Assembly (NCBI RefSeq): GCF_026914185.1
Contig: NC_070569.1
Span: forward strand, 3,224,001-3,288,000
Reading direction: 5' to 3'
Length of the DNA: 64,000 nt
DNA from: Puccinia triticina
Taxonomy: Eukaryota > Basidiomycota > Pucciniomycetes > Pucciniales > Pucciniaceae
Positions 11,010 through 21,000 of this stretch are shown piece by piece (position 1 is the stretch's first letter; each line of letters begins with the position of its first letter). The translations under genes and the position numbers were made by a program. The notes under the pieces were generated by a model, which saw only the letters and a program-made list of their open reading frames with translations, ran no database searches and had not been told where the DNA came from.

Positions 11010-11475
11010 CCCAGTTATGCCTTCAATTGAGAGAGGTGATGCGCCGGCCATTGAGAGCAACTCACCCCTCTCAATGGCCAGCACAACTGGTTGTTAAGAG
11101 GAAAGCACACACCCCTCTCAATGCCGGCCATGGAGAGGGGCATGTGCTCCTCTTGTTGGAATATATGCTTCAAGCCCCATTTGAGTGGCCAAGCCATATG
11201 ATCTAATATCCAAAAAATCACAAGCAAGACCAACTGTGTGTTTAGCTCAGGGGTATAAGAGCAGCTCTCATGAATGTCGAAGGTTGTGGGTTTAAATCCC
11301 ACAACACACAATTCTTTTCACCTGAGTAATCTCAACACCTCTCAACCACTGGTTGCACTGGCCATGGTGTGTATTTCCCTTTTGACAACCAGTTGTTCTG
11401 GCCATTGAGAGGGGTGTGTGTATGCATTTCCTCTTGATGATTGGCAATTCTGCCATCAAGAGCAGTTTCTCTCAC
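11010..11475. repeat. palindromic CTCTCAATGACCGGC-type array
   Basis: Alternating direct and inverted copies of CTCTCAATGGCCGGCACAAC and its complement CCGGCCATTGAGAGGGG are separated by 20-60 bp. The same array type occurs at 18360-18520, 24440-25110 and 31730-32470. It is interrupted by a tRNA-like sequence (11236-11310). Confidence 0.75.
11236..11310 (+). other. tRNA-like sequence (probable tRNA-derived pseudogene)
   Basis: A 7-bp acceptor helix (GTGTGTT with AACACAC), a D-stem GCTC/GAGC, and a 5-bp T-stem GTGGG/CCCAC around TTTAAAT can all be drawn, with good A-box and B-box resemblance. The anticodon stem does not pair properly around the CTCATGA loop. A second copy with the same defect is at 31512-31585, so this is probably a tRNA-derived repeat and not a working tRNA. 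Confidence 0.55.
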
Positions 11476-11482
11476 TCTCAAT

Positions 11483-11859
11483 TAGGGTTGGGTCAACCCG
11501 GCGGGTACCCAACCCATGTTGGGTTGGCTTTTGTCTCAAAAACTAGTTTTCAACCCAAACTTCCACAGACCCGCTAGATTTTTGGGTTGGGTTCAGGCAG
11601 CCTATTTTCTAATTGGGTTGGCCTGCAAAACAACTACAACGCCTCCAACAGTAAATTTGGGGGTTTTTGGCGCCTAAGAGGCCGGTTCAATCTGAGACCT
11701 GTCGGGTCAAAAACCAACCCAACTTGAAACAATGAGAAATTGAGTTGGGTTTGGGCAGCATATTTTCAAATCTGACCAGACCCAACCCAACCCGCACTAA
11801 ATTCTGAGTTGGGTTTGGGCACCGTTTTCCAACTCAAAACCGACCCGGTTTCATCCCTA
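11483..11859. mobile_element. non-autonomous family-A hAT element (MITE)
   Basis: A 377-bp sequence starts TAGGGTTGGGTCAACCCGGC and ends CCGGTTTCATCCCTA. It has the same GGGT(C/T)GG-rich ends as the complete family-A copies but no coding sequence. The flanking 8-mers are CTCTCAAT and CTCTTGAT (6 of 8 match), consistent with an old target duplication. It sits inside a CTCTCAATGACCGGC array. Confidence 0.8.
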
Positions 11860-12141
11860 CTCTTGATGACTGGCACAGACAGGCAAGAGCGTTTTCTCTT
11901 TCTCTTGATGACCGGCACAGACCAGTCATCAATAGTTTATGTAATTATGTGCTATTTAAATAGGGACTTGGAAAAACAACTCCCCTTTTTTGGGAAAACA
12001 ACTCCCATATGTTGCCAGGACCAAACTGCAGCCGGGTCCGGACGTTGACCTAGCCCCTTTTTTGGGCTACAGCGCTTTTTGGGAGTTGTTTGCCTAAAAC
12101 AGATTTCTTTGGGGAGTTGTTGCGACTAATTAGTTATATTT

Positions 12142-12400
12142 CTTTTATTATCCGCCCCACCCATAACTTTTTTTTTCCACACACTACATGCGTAAAATTT
12201 GATATCAAAGAGAATTGTGCATAAATTGAACCCCTTCAAATTTATAGCAAGTGTGCCATCAAAACATGAGATATGAGGGGTGCACATTTTATAATCCGCC
12301 ATATTCATAACTTTTGTTTCCCACACACCACATGCATACAAATTTCATATCACAGAGAAATATGCATAAATTGAAACCCCTGAAAATTTTAGCAATTATG
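12142..12400. repeat. tandemly duplicated about 150-bp sequence
   Basis: Two diverged copies in the same orientation each run from a TATCCGCC/TAATCCGCC start through CATAACTTTT, CCACACACYACATGC and GCATAAATTGAA. They lie at about 12147-12262 and 12292-12400. Confidence 0.7.
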
Positions 12401-12512
12401 GTGTTCAAAGTTGGTTTGCATAATCTTATGCATGCATAAATCATAAAATCATAAAAATATTTTGGTGAGGAAATTTTGTATTACATAATCAGACAGTCAT
12501 ATCCCCCAAGGT
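12398..12512. mobile_element. truncated GTGTTCAAAGTTG-type MITE
   Basis: The sequence from ATGGTGTTCAAAGTTGGTTTG to CAGACAGTCATATCCCC matches, in reverse complement, the right half of the nested MITE at 42282-42620. Only one terminus is present. It gives the uninterrupted arm (GCATGCATAAATCATAAAATC) needed to interpret the nested insertion at 42325. Confidence 0.8.
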
Positions 12513-14239
12513 GGCCCTGACTGGTCAATCTCAACCTCCCCTCTCTCTTTCTCACTGAAGCTTAATGACTCTTTGTGTGGCTTCACTGATTTAGATGTAC
12601 TCATCCCTGTCTCTAAGTCCCAGCGGTCTTGTCTCCACTTGCTCACAAAAGCCCGCAAGAGCGCCTCAACACCTGCCCCAAATCTGATGATTAAGCTGAC
12701 ATGCATCCCAGGCGAAAACTCTGTCAGCCATGAAAACTTGGGAAGTCTACACTGGGCAATCCAGCAGAGCCTGATTAAGGTAGGTCTCTGTCTTGGCCTT
12801 ACTTTCAAAACAAGCTGTGACACAATATCTCAAGAATTCTTTGGCGCAGGCTCAGTCAGGATCAGACAGCCTTTTGGGTCTTGCCCTGCAATCTGTACTT
12901 CCAATCTTGCCGCTTGCTGTCTCCCCAATCAAGTCTGAAGTTTTTGCAGTTGGACTGAATCTACAAGCAAAAATTGCTAGCAATCCTTGAGCGGCATTGG
13001 GAATATCTGGACCTCCTGGCAACAGTGTTTTACAAGAAAAAGAGGAAGACAAATTGTCCTATGTTTGTCCGTCCCGCTTGCTCCGGCAGAGAGAGAGAGA
13101 GAGAGAGACTAAGTCTAAACCGTGCGGCAGCTTGCGCTTTCTGGCTTCAAAGGTCCCGGGCTGAGCCTTGTATCATATGATACCTGTCATAAGAGGGCTT
13201 CAGATGAGTGGCCCCGATTCCATTCTACCTGACACTTGGAGCGGAGCAAGTCAAACATGTGTTATGTGCCGGCGGTGTTGTTCCTACTGAGCTTGTCCCA
13301 TGAGCATCAGCTGATGCTCCTGCAAGGGCTCAGCCAAGCTGCTCAGCAAGACTTACTCCAACAAGAATCTTTGCATTGTTTCACACATGGCCATTTGCTG
13401 TTGGCTTTCCATCCTGGTTAAAGATTTTGAACTTGTGATCCATGATATCCTGAACTGCTAAAGATAGAAATTTATTCATGTTAGATTGATGCCTGTGGTG
13501 TATTGGTCACAAGAAGAGTGAGCTGCCTGAGGGAATTAACAGAAAAACATTTGTACATTCATCAACATCTGAATTATCAATAGGCTGAATTTACATAGCG
13601 TCAACAAAGAATGCACAAATAATCAGTTGATTAGTGTAGACATCAAAATGACCTGCCTCATGGTGACTCTGGCCCTGGGTGTGGTGGCAGTTTGGCCATA
13701 CATTGGAACACAGACCAGAAGGGCACAAATATGTTTTAATTCCTCTGGCACAGATATTACAATATTTCTTGCATCTAATTTTGCAGGTTGGTGTTCAGGA
13801 AGTTTGTTGGCAAAAAAAATCAAGCTGAAAAAGGGAAGTAGTGCAAGTTGGCTTGCATGTGCCTGCCACTTGGTTTTTGAGACAAAACTTGAAAAAACAC
13901 TCACAAAAGTGGATGCAAGGGGCGCCTAGCCACTTCAAACTGTGCTCATTCAATGAGCATCCATATCCACTTGTGGTCTGAAAAAAGGAGTTGGTTAACC
14001 TTATTTTGATTCTTCCTTGGAAATTGATTATTGCACATTGCACCTCCAATTTGCAGCGGCGAAGCCGCCTTGGCCTCTAGTTTTTCTAATTCTCTACTGC
14101 CACGGGGTCGACATAGCGCAAGTCCCTCCTTCGGAGGATCCCTGCGGGACGGCGTCCCCTCCAATAGAGGGACTTTTAAGTTAGGAAAATAGGCGGCGCG
14201 GAGCTCGCCCAGGCGCGCACCTTGCGAAGGGCCGACAAG
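12513..14239. other. intergenic, no gene recognised
   Basis: Open frames here are short and show no domain I know. There is a (GA)n run near 13089-13109. Near 14053-14089 the phrase TGCAGCGGCGAAGCCGCC is followed by CCTCTAGT; it recurs at 49608-49638. At 14118-14168 a GC-rich hairpin block (CAAGTCCCTCCTTCGGAGG) lies just upstream of the FtsJ-like gene. Confidence 0.45.
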
Positions 14240-15196
14240 ATGCCGCCACAACCGGCCAAGAGCACACCACGCCTCGACGTGGAAACGCTGATTGATCTCG
14301 CAAGCAGGAGATGGATGGCGGCGAAACTAACGAAATTTGGATCAGTAACCTCTCGAGACATGAATAGGATCCCGGGTGCTCATAGAAGATTTTCCATACT
14401 GCGATTTGGCGGGGAGCAAGGTGGCCAATCGAAAAGGTTCCTTCGGCGAGCAGAGACGGATCCATACGGGAAGGCCAAAAGTCGAGCCCGAGGCGAGCCG
14501 ACCTACGTGGCACGCTCCGCGCATAAGCTCATCCAACTTGACAAACAGTTCCGGATCTTCCCCCAACCTGCTCGCCCGGCGCCGAAAGCCGCTTTCCGGG
14601 TCCTTGATCTTGGTGCCGCACCCGGAGGTTGGTCTGAGGTCGTACTTGAACGTCTGGCTCAATTAAAACATCAACACAGATTGGTTGCATGCGACCTGTT
14701 GCCTCTCCACCCTTCGATCGGTTCCAAAGTCTCCAAGAACGTCGACTTTCATTCGATCCAGGGCGACTTCATGGACGCCCAAGTGCGAGCAAAGATAGTC
14801 GAGTTATTATTCGATTCGACTGTTCATGATCATCATCACAATCACGACTGTGGGGAAGACGAAGCACAGGAGGAGATAAGCGATCGACAAGGCATCACGA
14901 CGGTCATTCTTTCGGATATGTTACATTCGATGACCGGAATTCCAACTAGGGACTCACAAAACTCGCTAGATTTGTCGGTCACAGTAGCAGATCTTGCAAG
15001 AGACTTGATTGCACCCAAAACCGACGGCTCTCGTTTCAGCGATACCCTCATCCTCAAACATCTCCAATCCGAGTTCACCCATGAGTTTCGCGAGCGGCTA
15101 TTGGCCGATTGGTTGCTTGTCAAGTGGGTAAAACCCTTGGCCAGTCGCTCCGAATCCCGTGAAGGTTTTTTCGTGACCCGTGGCCGGCGAAAGTAA
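14240..15196 (+). CDS. FtsJ/RrmJ-family 2'-O-ribose rRNA methyltransferase, MRM2-like
   Basis: This uninterrupted frame of 318 codons carries the FtsJ fold. An AdoMet-binding motif I, VLDLGAAPGGWSEVV, lies near residues 117-131. The K-D-K-E catalytic tetrad can be assigned to K in RSAHKL, D in VILSDM, K in LILKHL and E in SESREGFF. The N-terminus is Arg-rich, which with the single-domain size fits a mitochondrial large-subunit rRNA methyltransferase (MRM2 type), acting on the peptidyl-transferase loop uridine in that family. I chose ATG 14240 because the slightly earlier in-frame codon is TTG. A His/Asp-rich insertion (HDHHHNHDC) between motif I and the catalytic Asp is unusual. Localisation is inferred. 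Confidence 0.88.
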   Translation: MPPQPAKSTPRLDVETLIDLASRRWMAAKLTKFGSVTSRDMNRIPGAHRRFSILRFGGEQGGQSKRFLRRAETDPYGKAKSRARGEPTYVARSAHKLIQLDKQFRIFPQPARPAPKAAFRVLDLGAAPGGWSEVVLERLAQLKHQHRLVACDLLPLHPSIGSKVSKNVDFHSIQGDFMDAQVRAKIVELLFDSTVHDHHHNHDCGEDEAQEEISDRQGITTVILSDMLHSMTGIPTRDSQNSLDLSVTVADLARDLIAPKTDGSRFSDTLILKHLQSEFTHEFRERLLADWLLVKWVKPLASRSESREGFFVTRGRRK

Positions 15197-16871
15197 TTCA
15201 AGCTAGATCCAACTTTCTCGATCCTCTGGGACGACGTAGCAAGAGTGATCATTCATCGCGAATTGAAGGAGTACTTCGACCTGTCCGATCCGAAACGCCA
15301 TACTAAAGTAAGGCAGCCAGCCACGGAGCTTGCTAGAGAATAATACCAACGCCAAAATTTCCCAGCCGGTTTTTCTCTGTCTCTGTCTCTGTCTCTTTTT
15401 TTTTTTTTTGACACGGCATCAAGACAGGGAATTAGCAGCAGGCACGACCGAACCAACCAGCTGAAGAACTCGGCAAATATGTTTTAAATACCTTGTTACA
15501 TTCGGAAGAAGTAGATAAAGATCCGCCAGTCATTACTAGCTACAGTCTTGTTTGAAAAATCGAAGTCTCCTCAACTTCTTTTCAGCCATTAATAATTCAT
15601 TTTGGACTTTTATTGAACTCTCACTACACTTATGTCGATGTTTTCCTTTCCTAGATTTCTTTTGTTTGAGGTTGATAGAAATTGCCTGATGTCACTCAAC
15701 CCATTTCAGGCCCAGGGCTCAAAACAAATGGTCAGATAACTCTCCATGGTAGCTTGCACAGACCTCAATTCCTGAGTGTCATCAAAAGAGTGTTGAGAGA
15801 TGAACCCAGAGAGCACCTACCAAGCTGCCTTACATGATTTTGGGGAAATCTGAGTTTTGGATACATATAATAAAAAATCTGATTTTTCACCTTGAAATCT
15901 TGATTGAGATTTGTTGTACATAAGAATCATTTTTCCACAAAAAAATCCCTATGGGGCTTGGATACGGTCTACATAAGAAACATTGGATTTAAAATGGTTA
16001 ATGGCCTCCCTGTGTGGGAATCAAACCCAAGAGCTAGTTTCCCCTTTTATTTGGTTGAAAATTTCAGTAATGTTAACAATTCTTGCAATAAATATGTTTT
16101 TCATGAGGCCACTCCCAATGGGTTAATTAGAGAACATATCATCCAGGGGGTATCAAATCTGGCTAGAATTCAGTGCATATTTCTGCCAGTTTCTGCCTAA
16201 GGGGGTATGAAACTGTATAAAATGTGTTGCAGTTTCCATTTCAGAAAATCAAAAATCCTGCAGCAGAACCTGCAGACTGGAACCCAATTTTACCCCCAAA
16301 ATAAATGCAAACCTAGATGGAAAATTCTTGTTGCAGGAACTTTGTCTTCCTGAATTGGGTTTCATGAACTGGGACCTGCATCATGTTTGAAACCCCTGAA
16401 TGAATACACCATGGGGTGTATTACTGAAAATGGCCTGCATTCAGTGGACAGTTTGACCTCAAAGATTTTCCCCAGGATGCCTGGTGAGCTTTATGCATTT
16501 TGTATAGCGGCTAGAGCCTAGCGCCATTTTGGAACTTTTGGACATTGAAATGTGTCTCAGGTTGACAAATTCTAATATCAAATTCTGAAATCATGGAGGG
16601 TGCCCACTGCTGGGTGCAGGCTTGGGGAGGCAGAAATTCTCCACCCAACCTGTGCATGACACACAATTCCCTCACTACTGAGGGCCCTGGTAAAGCCTGG
16701 GCTGGCAGTGGCAAAAAGCATCCCAAGCAAAGTGCTGGCTCCCAAAAGAGAGACTTTGAATGACTTGTGAATTCAATTGGCTTGTAAACTAGGGACAGTT
16801 CTCTGGAGGGAAAGTTTTGCACTTGCATTTGACACACCTTCTACTACAAAAAAAAAACAACAAGAAACTGA
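15197..16871. other. intergenic, no gene recognised
   Basis: This holds a (TCTCTG)n/poly-T tract at 15374-15410 and A/T-rich DNA. The 16681-16760 stretch (GGGCCCTGGTAAAGCC) is a diverged copy of the 9848 block. No coding or RNA signal is visible. Confidence 0.5.
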
Positions 16872-16879
16872 TGTCAGTT

Positions 16880-17684
16880 TAGGGATGGCATTTGGGACCC
16901 AGGTACCCGTGGCGGGCCCGGGTACCGGGTGACTTTTTGACCAAAAGCCGGCACCTAGTACCGCACCTGGTACCACCTGGGCGGGTACGGGCGGGTACGG
17001 GCGGGTACGGGCGGTACCGGAGGCATTATACTTGTGATACTTGCTCTCCAAAACATCCCAAAGCCCAGTGTGCCGGGAGGAATACATAGCTCTCAGCAAG
17101 CTGGAATTTGACCAGCTTGCCAAGAGGTAAGTATTCCTTTTGGCAAGCTGGACTTTGACCAGCTCGCCGAGAGGTAAGTATTCCTTTTGGCAAGCTGGAC
17201 TTTGACCAGCTCGCCAAGAGGTAAGTATTCCTTGTGGCAAGCTGGATTTTGACCAGTTCGCCAAAAGGAATACTTACCTCTTGGTGAGCTGAATTTTTAC
17301 ACCAGCTTGCCAAGGGTAAGCTTCCCAGGGAGCTGGTTCAAGTCCAGCGCGTCTTGGCACTGCAGCAATTGACCGCTTGGACAAGATCGTCCAAGCAGTT
17401 TTTGGACAGACTTTGTCTAATGAGTTGCACAATGTTTGAGCCTGGGCTGCCAGGCTTGTTGGACAAAGTTTGTCTGACTACTTGTCAGACAACTTTGTCC
17501 GCACGGATAGTTGATCCAGTGCGGCAATCTGGTCAAAGCCAGCTCTCCGGGAGGTGTATATTTAGCCAGGCCCAAAAAATAGGGGGCTTAGGGCGGGTGC
17601 GGGCAGGTGGTACCCAGGTACTGCACCACTTCTTGCTTGGCGGGTACCCCACAGGCAGTACCGGGTACCCAAATGCCATCCCTA
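16880..17684. mobile_element. non-autonomous hAT element, family B, with internal hairpin array
   Basis: The 805-bp element has a perfect 8-bp target duplication TGTCAGTT (16872-16879 and 17685-17692). Termini read TAGGGATGGCATTTGGGACC from the left and TAGGGATGGCATTTGGGTAC from the right. The subterminal zones are rich in GGTACCGG/CGGGTACC. The middle (17090-17290) alternates GCAAGCTGGACTTTGACCAGCTCGCC with its own complement roughly every 60 bp, making serial hairpins. No coding capacity is visible. Confidence 0.93.
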
Positions 17685-18007
17685 TGTCAGTTGACATGCA
17701 GTTACCATGCCAGTACTTGATCAGTACCTGGGTTCTTCCAGTGTACTTCAAGCATGCTTCCAGCCTAGCTTAGCATGGCACAGCTCAGTGCTCAATTTTG
17801 AGCACTGTGCCTCCAAGTCCAGGTGTCCTCAGACACTTTGAGTTGTGAAACTTGGGATAAATCACTCGGGACAGAAACAAGAACCACGCGCAAATATGTC
17901 CCTCCTGCCGAGGGCTGTCCCAAACCTAACGCAAGTCCCTCCTTGGGGGAGCGCACAGAGACGCTTTGCGCCTCCTTGCAATGCTGAAACAAATGCAATA
18001 CAAGAAA

Positions 18008-18150
18008 TGTATATGGTAAACATTTCACATTGAGGATATATACCTACATGTCTAAATTTTTGTTCTTAGCCATTATATACAGGATAACGGCTAAAAACAA
18101 AAAATAAGACATGTAGGTATGCATCTTCAATGCAAAACATTTACCATGTA
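18008..18150. mobile_element. short palindromic MITE
   Basis: Two arms of about 57 bp (left about 18013-18070, right about 18091-18149) are reverse complements, including ACCTACATGTCT/AGACATGTAGGT, with about 20 bp between them. Most of the element can fold into one hairpin. No target duplication is certain. Confidence 0.8.
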
Positions 18151-18265
18151 CAGCTGATGTGTAAAAGCTTGCTGTTTTCCGTGCTTGTTTATTTTTTTTT
18201 CTGATCCAATTTTTTTTCCCCCGGCGGGAAGCCCTGGTCACCCCCCGGCCTGCTCAGCTAACACC
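18149..18265. repeat. dispersed repeat, copy 2 (TACAGCTGATGTGTAAAAGC)
   Basis: This is the second copy of the repeat at 10505-10640, with the same order of words through CCTGGTCACCCCCC and CTGCTCAGCTAAC. It starts immediately at the edge of the palindromic MITE. Confidence 0.7.
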
Positions 18266-18354
18266 GGCCGGACTGCACAAGCTCATGCCTCCCAGCATGG
18301 AGGCCATCCACTTAGACTGGGTGCAAGCGCGTCGACCAGGAGCAATCCCTCCCA

Positions 18355-18525
18355 GTCAAGTCCGGTCATTGAGAGGGTACATAAACAGCCCTCTCAATGA
18401 CCGGCACACACGGTCATTGAGAGGGCACAGAACCCTCTTGATGACCGGCACACACAGGTCATAGAAATGTGCCGGTCAACGAGCGGGCTGGGACCCTCTC
18501 AATGACTGGCGTGTGCCCTGGTCTC
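18355..18525. repeat. CCGGTCATTGAGAGG palindromic array (short)
   Basis: Four to five alternating copies of CCGGTCATTGAGAGGG and CCCTCTCAATGACCGG, the same family as the longer arrays at 11010, 24440 and 31730. Confidence 0.8.
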
Positions 18526-18879
18526 TAGAATGTCTCATGCCTCCACGTGTTTGGGGGAGGAACAAAACCGGGCATCCCATACAGCTCTACTAGTCAGTGT
18601 AAGACACCTCCCTTCTCACGTTTGGCGCGCTTTTTCCTTACACAATCCCTTGTCTGTCATTATCTCTTGAGAGAGGAAGAGGTTGGGAGTTGGGAATGTG
18701 AATCAAGAGCGGGAAGAAGGCTACATATGTTGGAGCATTGTGAGTTAGTTTGAATAAGGCGATGCTAGTCTTTGAAGGGTATGCCCATGGCGCCCATGCC
18801 GGAACCACGCGATAGCAGAGGGCGATATCGAAGCAGTCATCTGTTTGTGGCCAGAGAAAGTGAGAGAGAAAGATAGATA

Positions 18880-20307
18880 CTAGAGCTTGTTGAAGTAGTA
18901 GTTGAACCAGAGCTTGAAGGGGGCGGTCCAGTTGGGCTTCTGGGCCACCCAATTGGCCAAATCAGTCGTCCTATTCTGCCTGCGCTTGTTGACCATGTCA
19001 CTGGAGGTGAGGATGATCTTGGAGATCTTTGATAATTGGCTTCTCGCCGGAGTCTATCCAGAAAAGTTCATATGAGAAATCCAGGAAATGTTCATATGAG
19101 AAAGATGGTTAACAAGGGTGTGAGAGGGAGACAGCTTACGGCGGCGAGGAAGAGAGGGACGAGGCCGGGTGGGATGGTCACTGTGGGCAGATGGGGCCGG
19201 CCGGAGAAGATGTGGCTCTCGATGCGTGAGGCGTTTTTGTGTGACCTGAAGTCGGAGGTGGAGGAGTGGCGATGGGAGGGGTCGAGGGTGATGACTTCTC
19301 TGGCGGCGACAAGTTCGGACCAGGCGAGGAAGACGAGATTGAGGAGGGATCGAGCGGGGAGCTGGCCGCGGCTGTCATCCAGGGGGGCTGGGGAGTAGCG
19401 GTCGGCGAAGAATTTGATGAGGGCCTCGTCAGGACATTCGAGCAGCTCGGAGGGCACGATGTGGGTATTGTGGTTGTCGACATAGTGTGGCATCCGCTCG
19501 AGCAGCCGGATGATTGTCAGGAAGGTCGCCAGATGCGTCAGACTGTGATCGATCGTCCTCAGCGACACATCCCCCCGCCAGGCCGGCTCGCTGCTCGTGA
19601 GCAGCTGGGCCAGTAAAGAAAGCCCCGCATAGGTGGTCGAGCGTGAATATTTGACCAGGGCTGAGAGATCGGCGAAGCGTGGGTGGCAGCAATGGGACCA
19701 CTTATATTGTACTCACCGGCAGCGTCAGCAGAAAGTGTTCAGTGTTCGGTGTTTGGTGAAGCAGACTTACGGAGGCCTCGATGATCCGGGTGAAGTAGTA
19801 CTTGGAAAGTTTGTGCTGCTTGATGAGCGGCCTGAGGCCCTGGATGAGATGATGATCGGGAAGCTTCTTGCGATGATCCTAGCGAAAAGAAGACTGTGGT
19901 CAGTTTTCTTTGTGGGGCTGTCGAATATGTAGGGAGAGGGGAGTGGACCTGGGAGCCATAGCAGCTGTCGATGGCGTCCCTCCACCAGTGGAGCCTCAGC
20001 GAGGCCATCCCCATCCACTTGACCTCGGTGAGCTGGATGCAGTCCATGCCGGCAAGGAAGGTCCTGATGGCGATGAAGCCGGGCTGGGCGTGGCTGGGCC
20101 AGAAGGGGAGCTGGAGGCTGGCGGCCGCCCGCCGGGAGAAGAAGTCAGCATCCTGGTCGCGCCGGGCCGGTGGGCTGGTGGTGCTTACACCGCGTTCGGG
20201 TCGGTCTGCTTGAGGCGCTCAAGAGATTCCGCGAGCGGCCCGGCCATCGAGGAGGCGCGGCGGACGAGGCCCAGCGTGCGTCGGCTGCTGAGTGCTCGGC
20301 TCGCCAT
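18880..20307 (-). CDS. NDUFAF6-like mitochondrial complex I assembly factor (squalene/phytoene synthase superfamily)
   Basis: Spliced from the minus strand: exon 1 20307-20191, exon 2 20152-19949, exon 3 19878-19771, exon 4 from about 19710 to 19140, exon 5 19053-18880. The start of exon 4 is uncertain. The N-terminus MASRALSSRRTLGLVRRAS is Arg/Ser-rich, like a mitochondrial presequence. Family landmarks appear in order: QPGFIAIRTFLAGM, MASLRLHWWRDAID, LIKQHKLSKYYFTRII, YSRSTTYAGLSLLAQLL, and DHSLTHLATFLTIIRLLERM followed by VPSELL. NDUFAF6 proteins keep the isoprenoid-synthase fold but act in assembly of the complex I Q-module. The donor of intron 1 is read as GTGTAAG because only that keeps the frame. 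The first Asp-rich motif of true synthases is not evident, supporting the assembly-factor reading. Confidence 0.8.
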
Positions 20308-20849
20308 CTATCCGAATCACGATGCCCGGGCGAATGCGAATCTGACGGAAAGAGATGAGTATCCGCTACACCACGGCTGCAAACAAACTTTCTTGAGTGG
20401 TATCTGAAACCACTCAAGAAAGTTTTTGATAGAATTCAGATTGGACGTTGGGTTCCCGTTCGCGGCGGAAACCGAGTTGAGTAATCCAGAAGCGGACTGT
20501 TTCCTCGACTGTAAAGTCTTCTTTTGGCGAACCCGAGCTGTGGACAAGTTGCCCAAACTGACAATACATCTGTTGAGATGTTTTCCAAGATTTCCACCAA
20601 ATAGCAGAGTATGCAAACCGTGTTGACTTCAGCAGAAGCGCTGGCTATGTCGCCAATTGTGTCCTGCGCATGAAAGAAAATGTAAGCATTGAATTACTCT
20701 TGCGGCCCGAGAAGAGAGACGGCCTTTGAAGTTATTCGCAACACCCTTGTTGGCCTTGTTGGAAGTTGTGTTGGTGAGATCAGAGGCCTTGTCAGAGACA
20801 TACTAGTGTGGAGGCAGTCAACATGTGTTATCTTTTTGAATGGAACCCA
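20308..20849. other. intergenic with one strong hairpin
   Basis: Positions 20388-20427 form a near-perfect hairpin (AACTTTCTTGAGTGGT, 7-nt loop, then its complement). It lies about 80 bp upstream of the NDUFAF6-like start. No gene is recognised in the rest. Confidence 0.6.
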
Positions 20850-21000
20850 ATGGAGGACTTCCCGCCAATCTGGAAACCCAGATTTTCCCAGATTTTGCAG
20901 GGAAATCTAGGTAGATCTGGGATTCGGGATGATCGAGCCCAGATTTCCCCGCAAAATCTGGAAAAATCTGAGTTCCCAGAATGACGGGAAGTCCTCCAAT
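20850..21000. mobile_element. TGGAGGACTTCC-type MITE, copy 1, split by a hAT insertion at its right end
   Basis: The ends read TGGAGGACTTCCCGCCAATC and, from the right, TTGGAGGACTTCCCGTCATT. The interior has inverted GGGAAATCT/AGATTTCCC words. Related copies are at 42798-42970 and 59060-59236. The hAT copy A2 begins at 21001 with its duplication CCTCCAAT lying within this MITE's right terminus. Confidence 0.85.

Noticed and set aside
20310..20385. tRNA-like string (GTGGTGTAGCGGATAC on the minus strand)
   Set aside because: Only the D-arm region resembles a tRNA; no acceptor or T-arm pairing can be drawn, and it overlaps the 5' region of the NDUFAF6-like gene.
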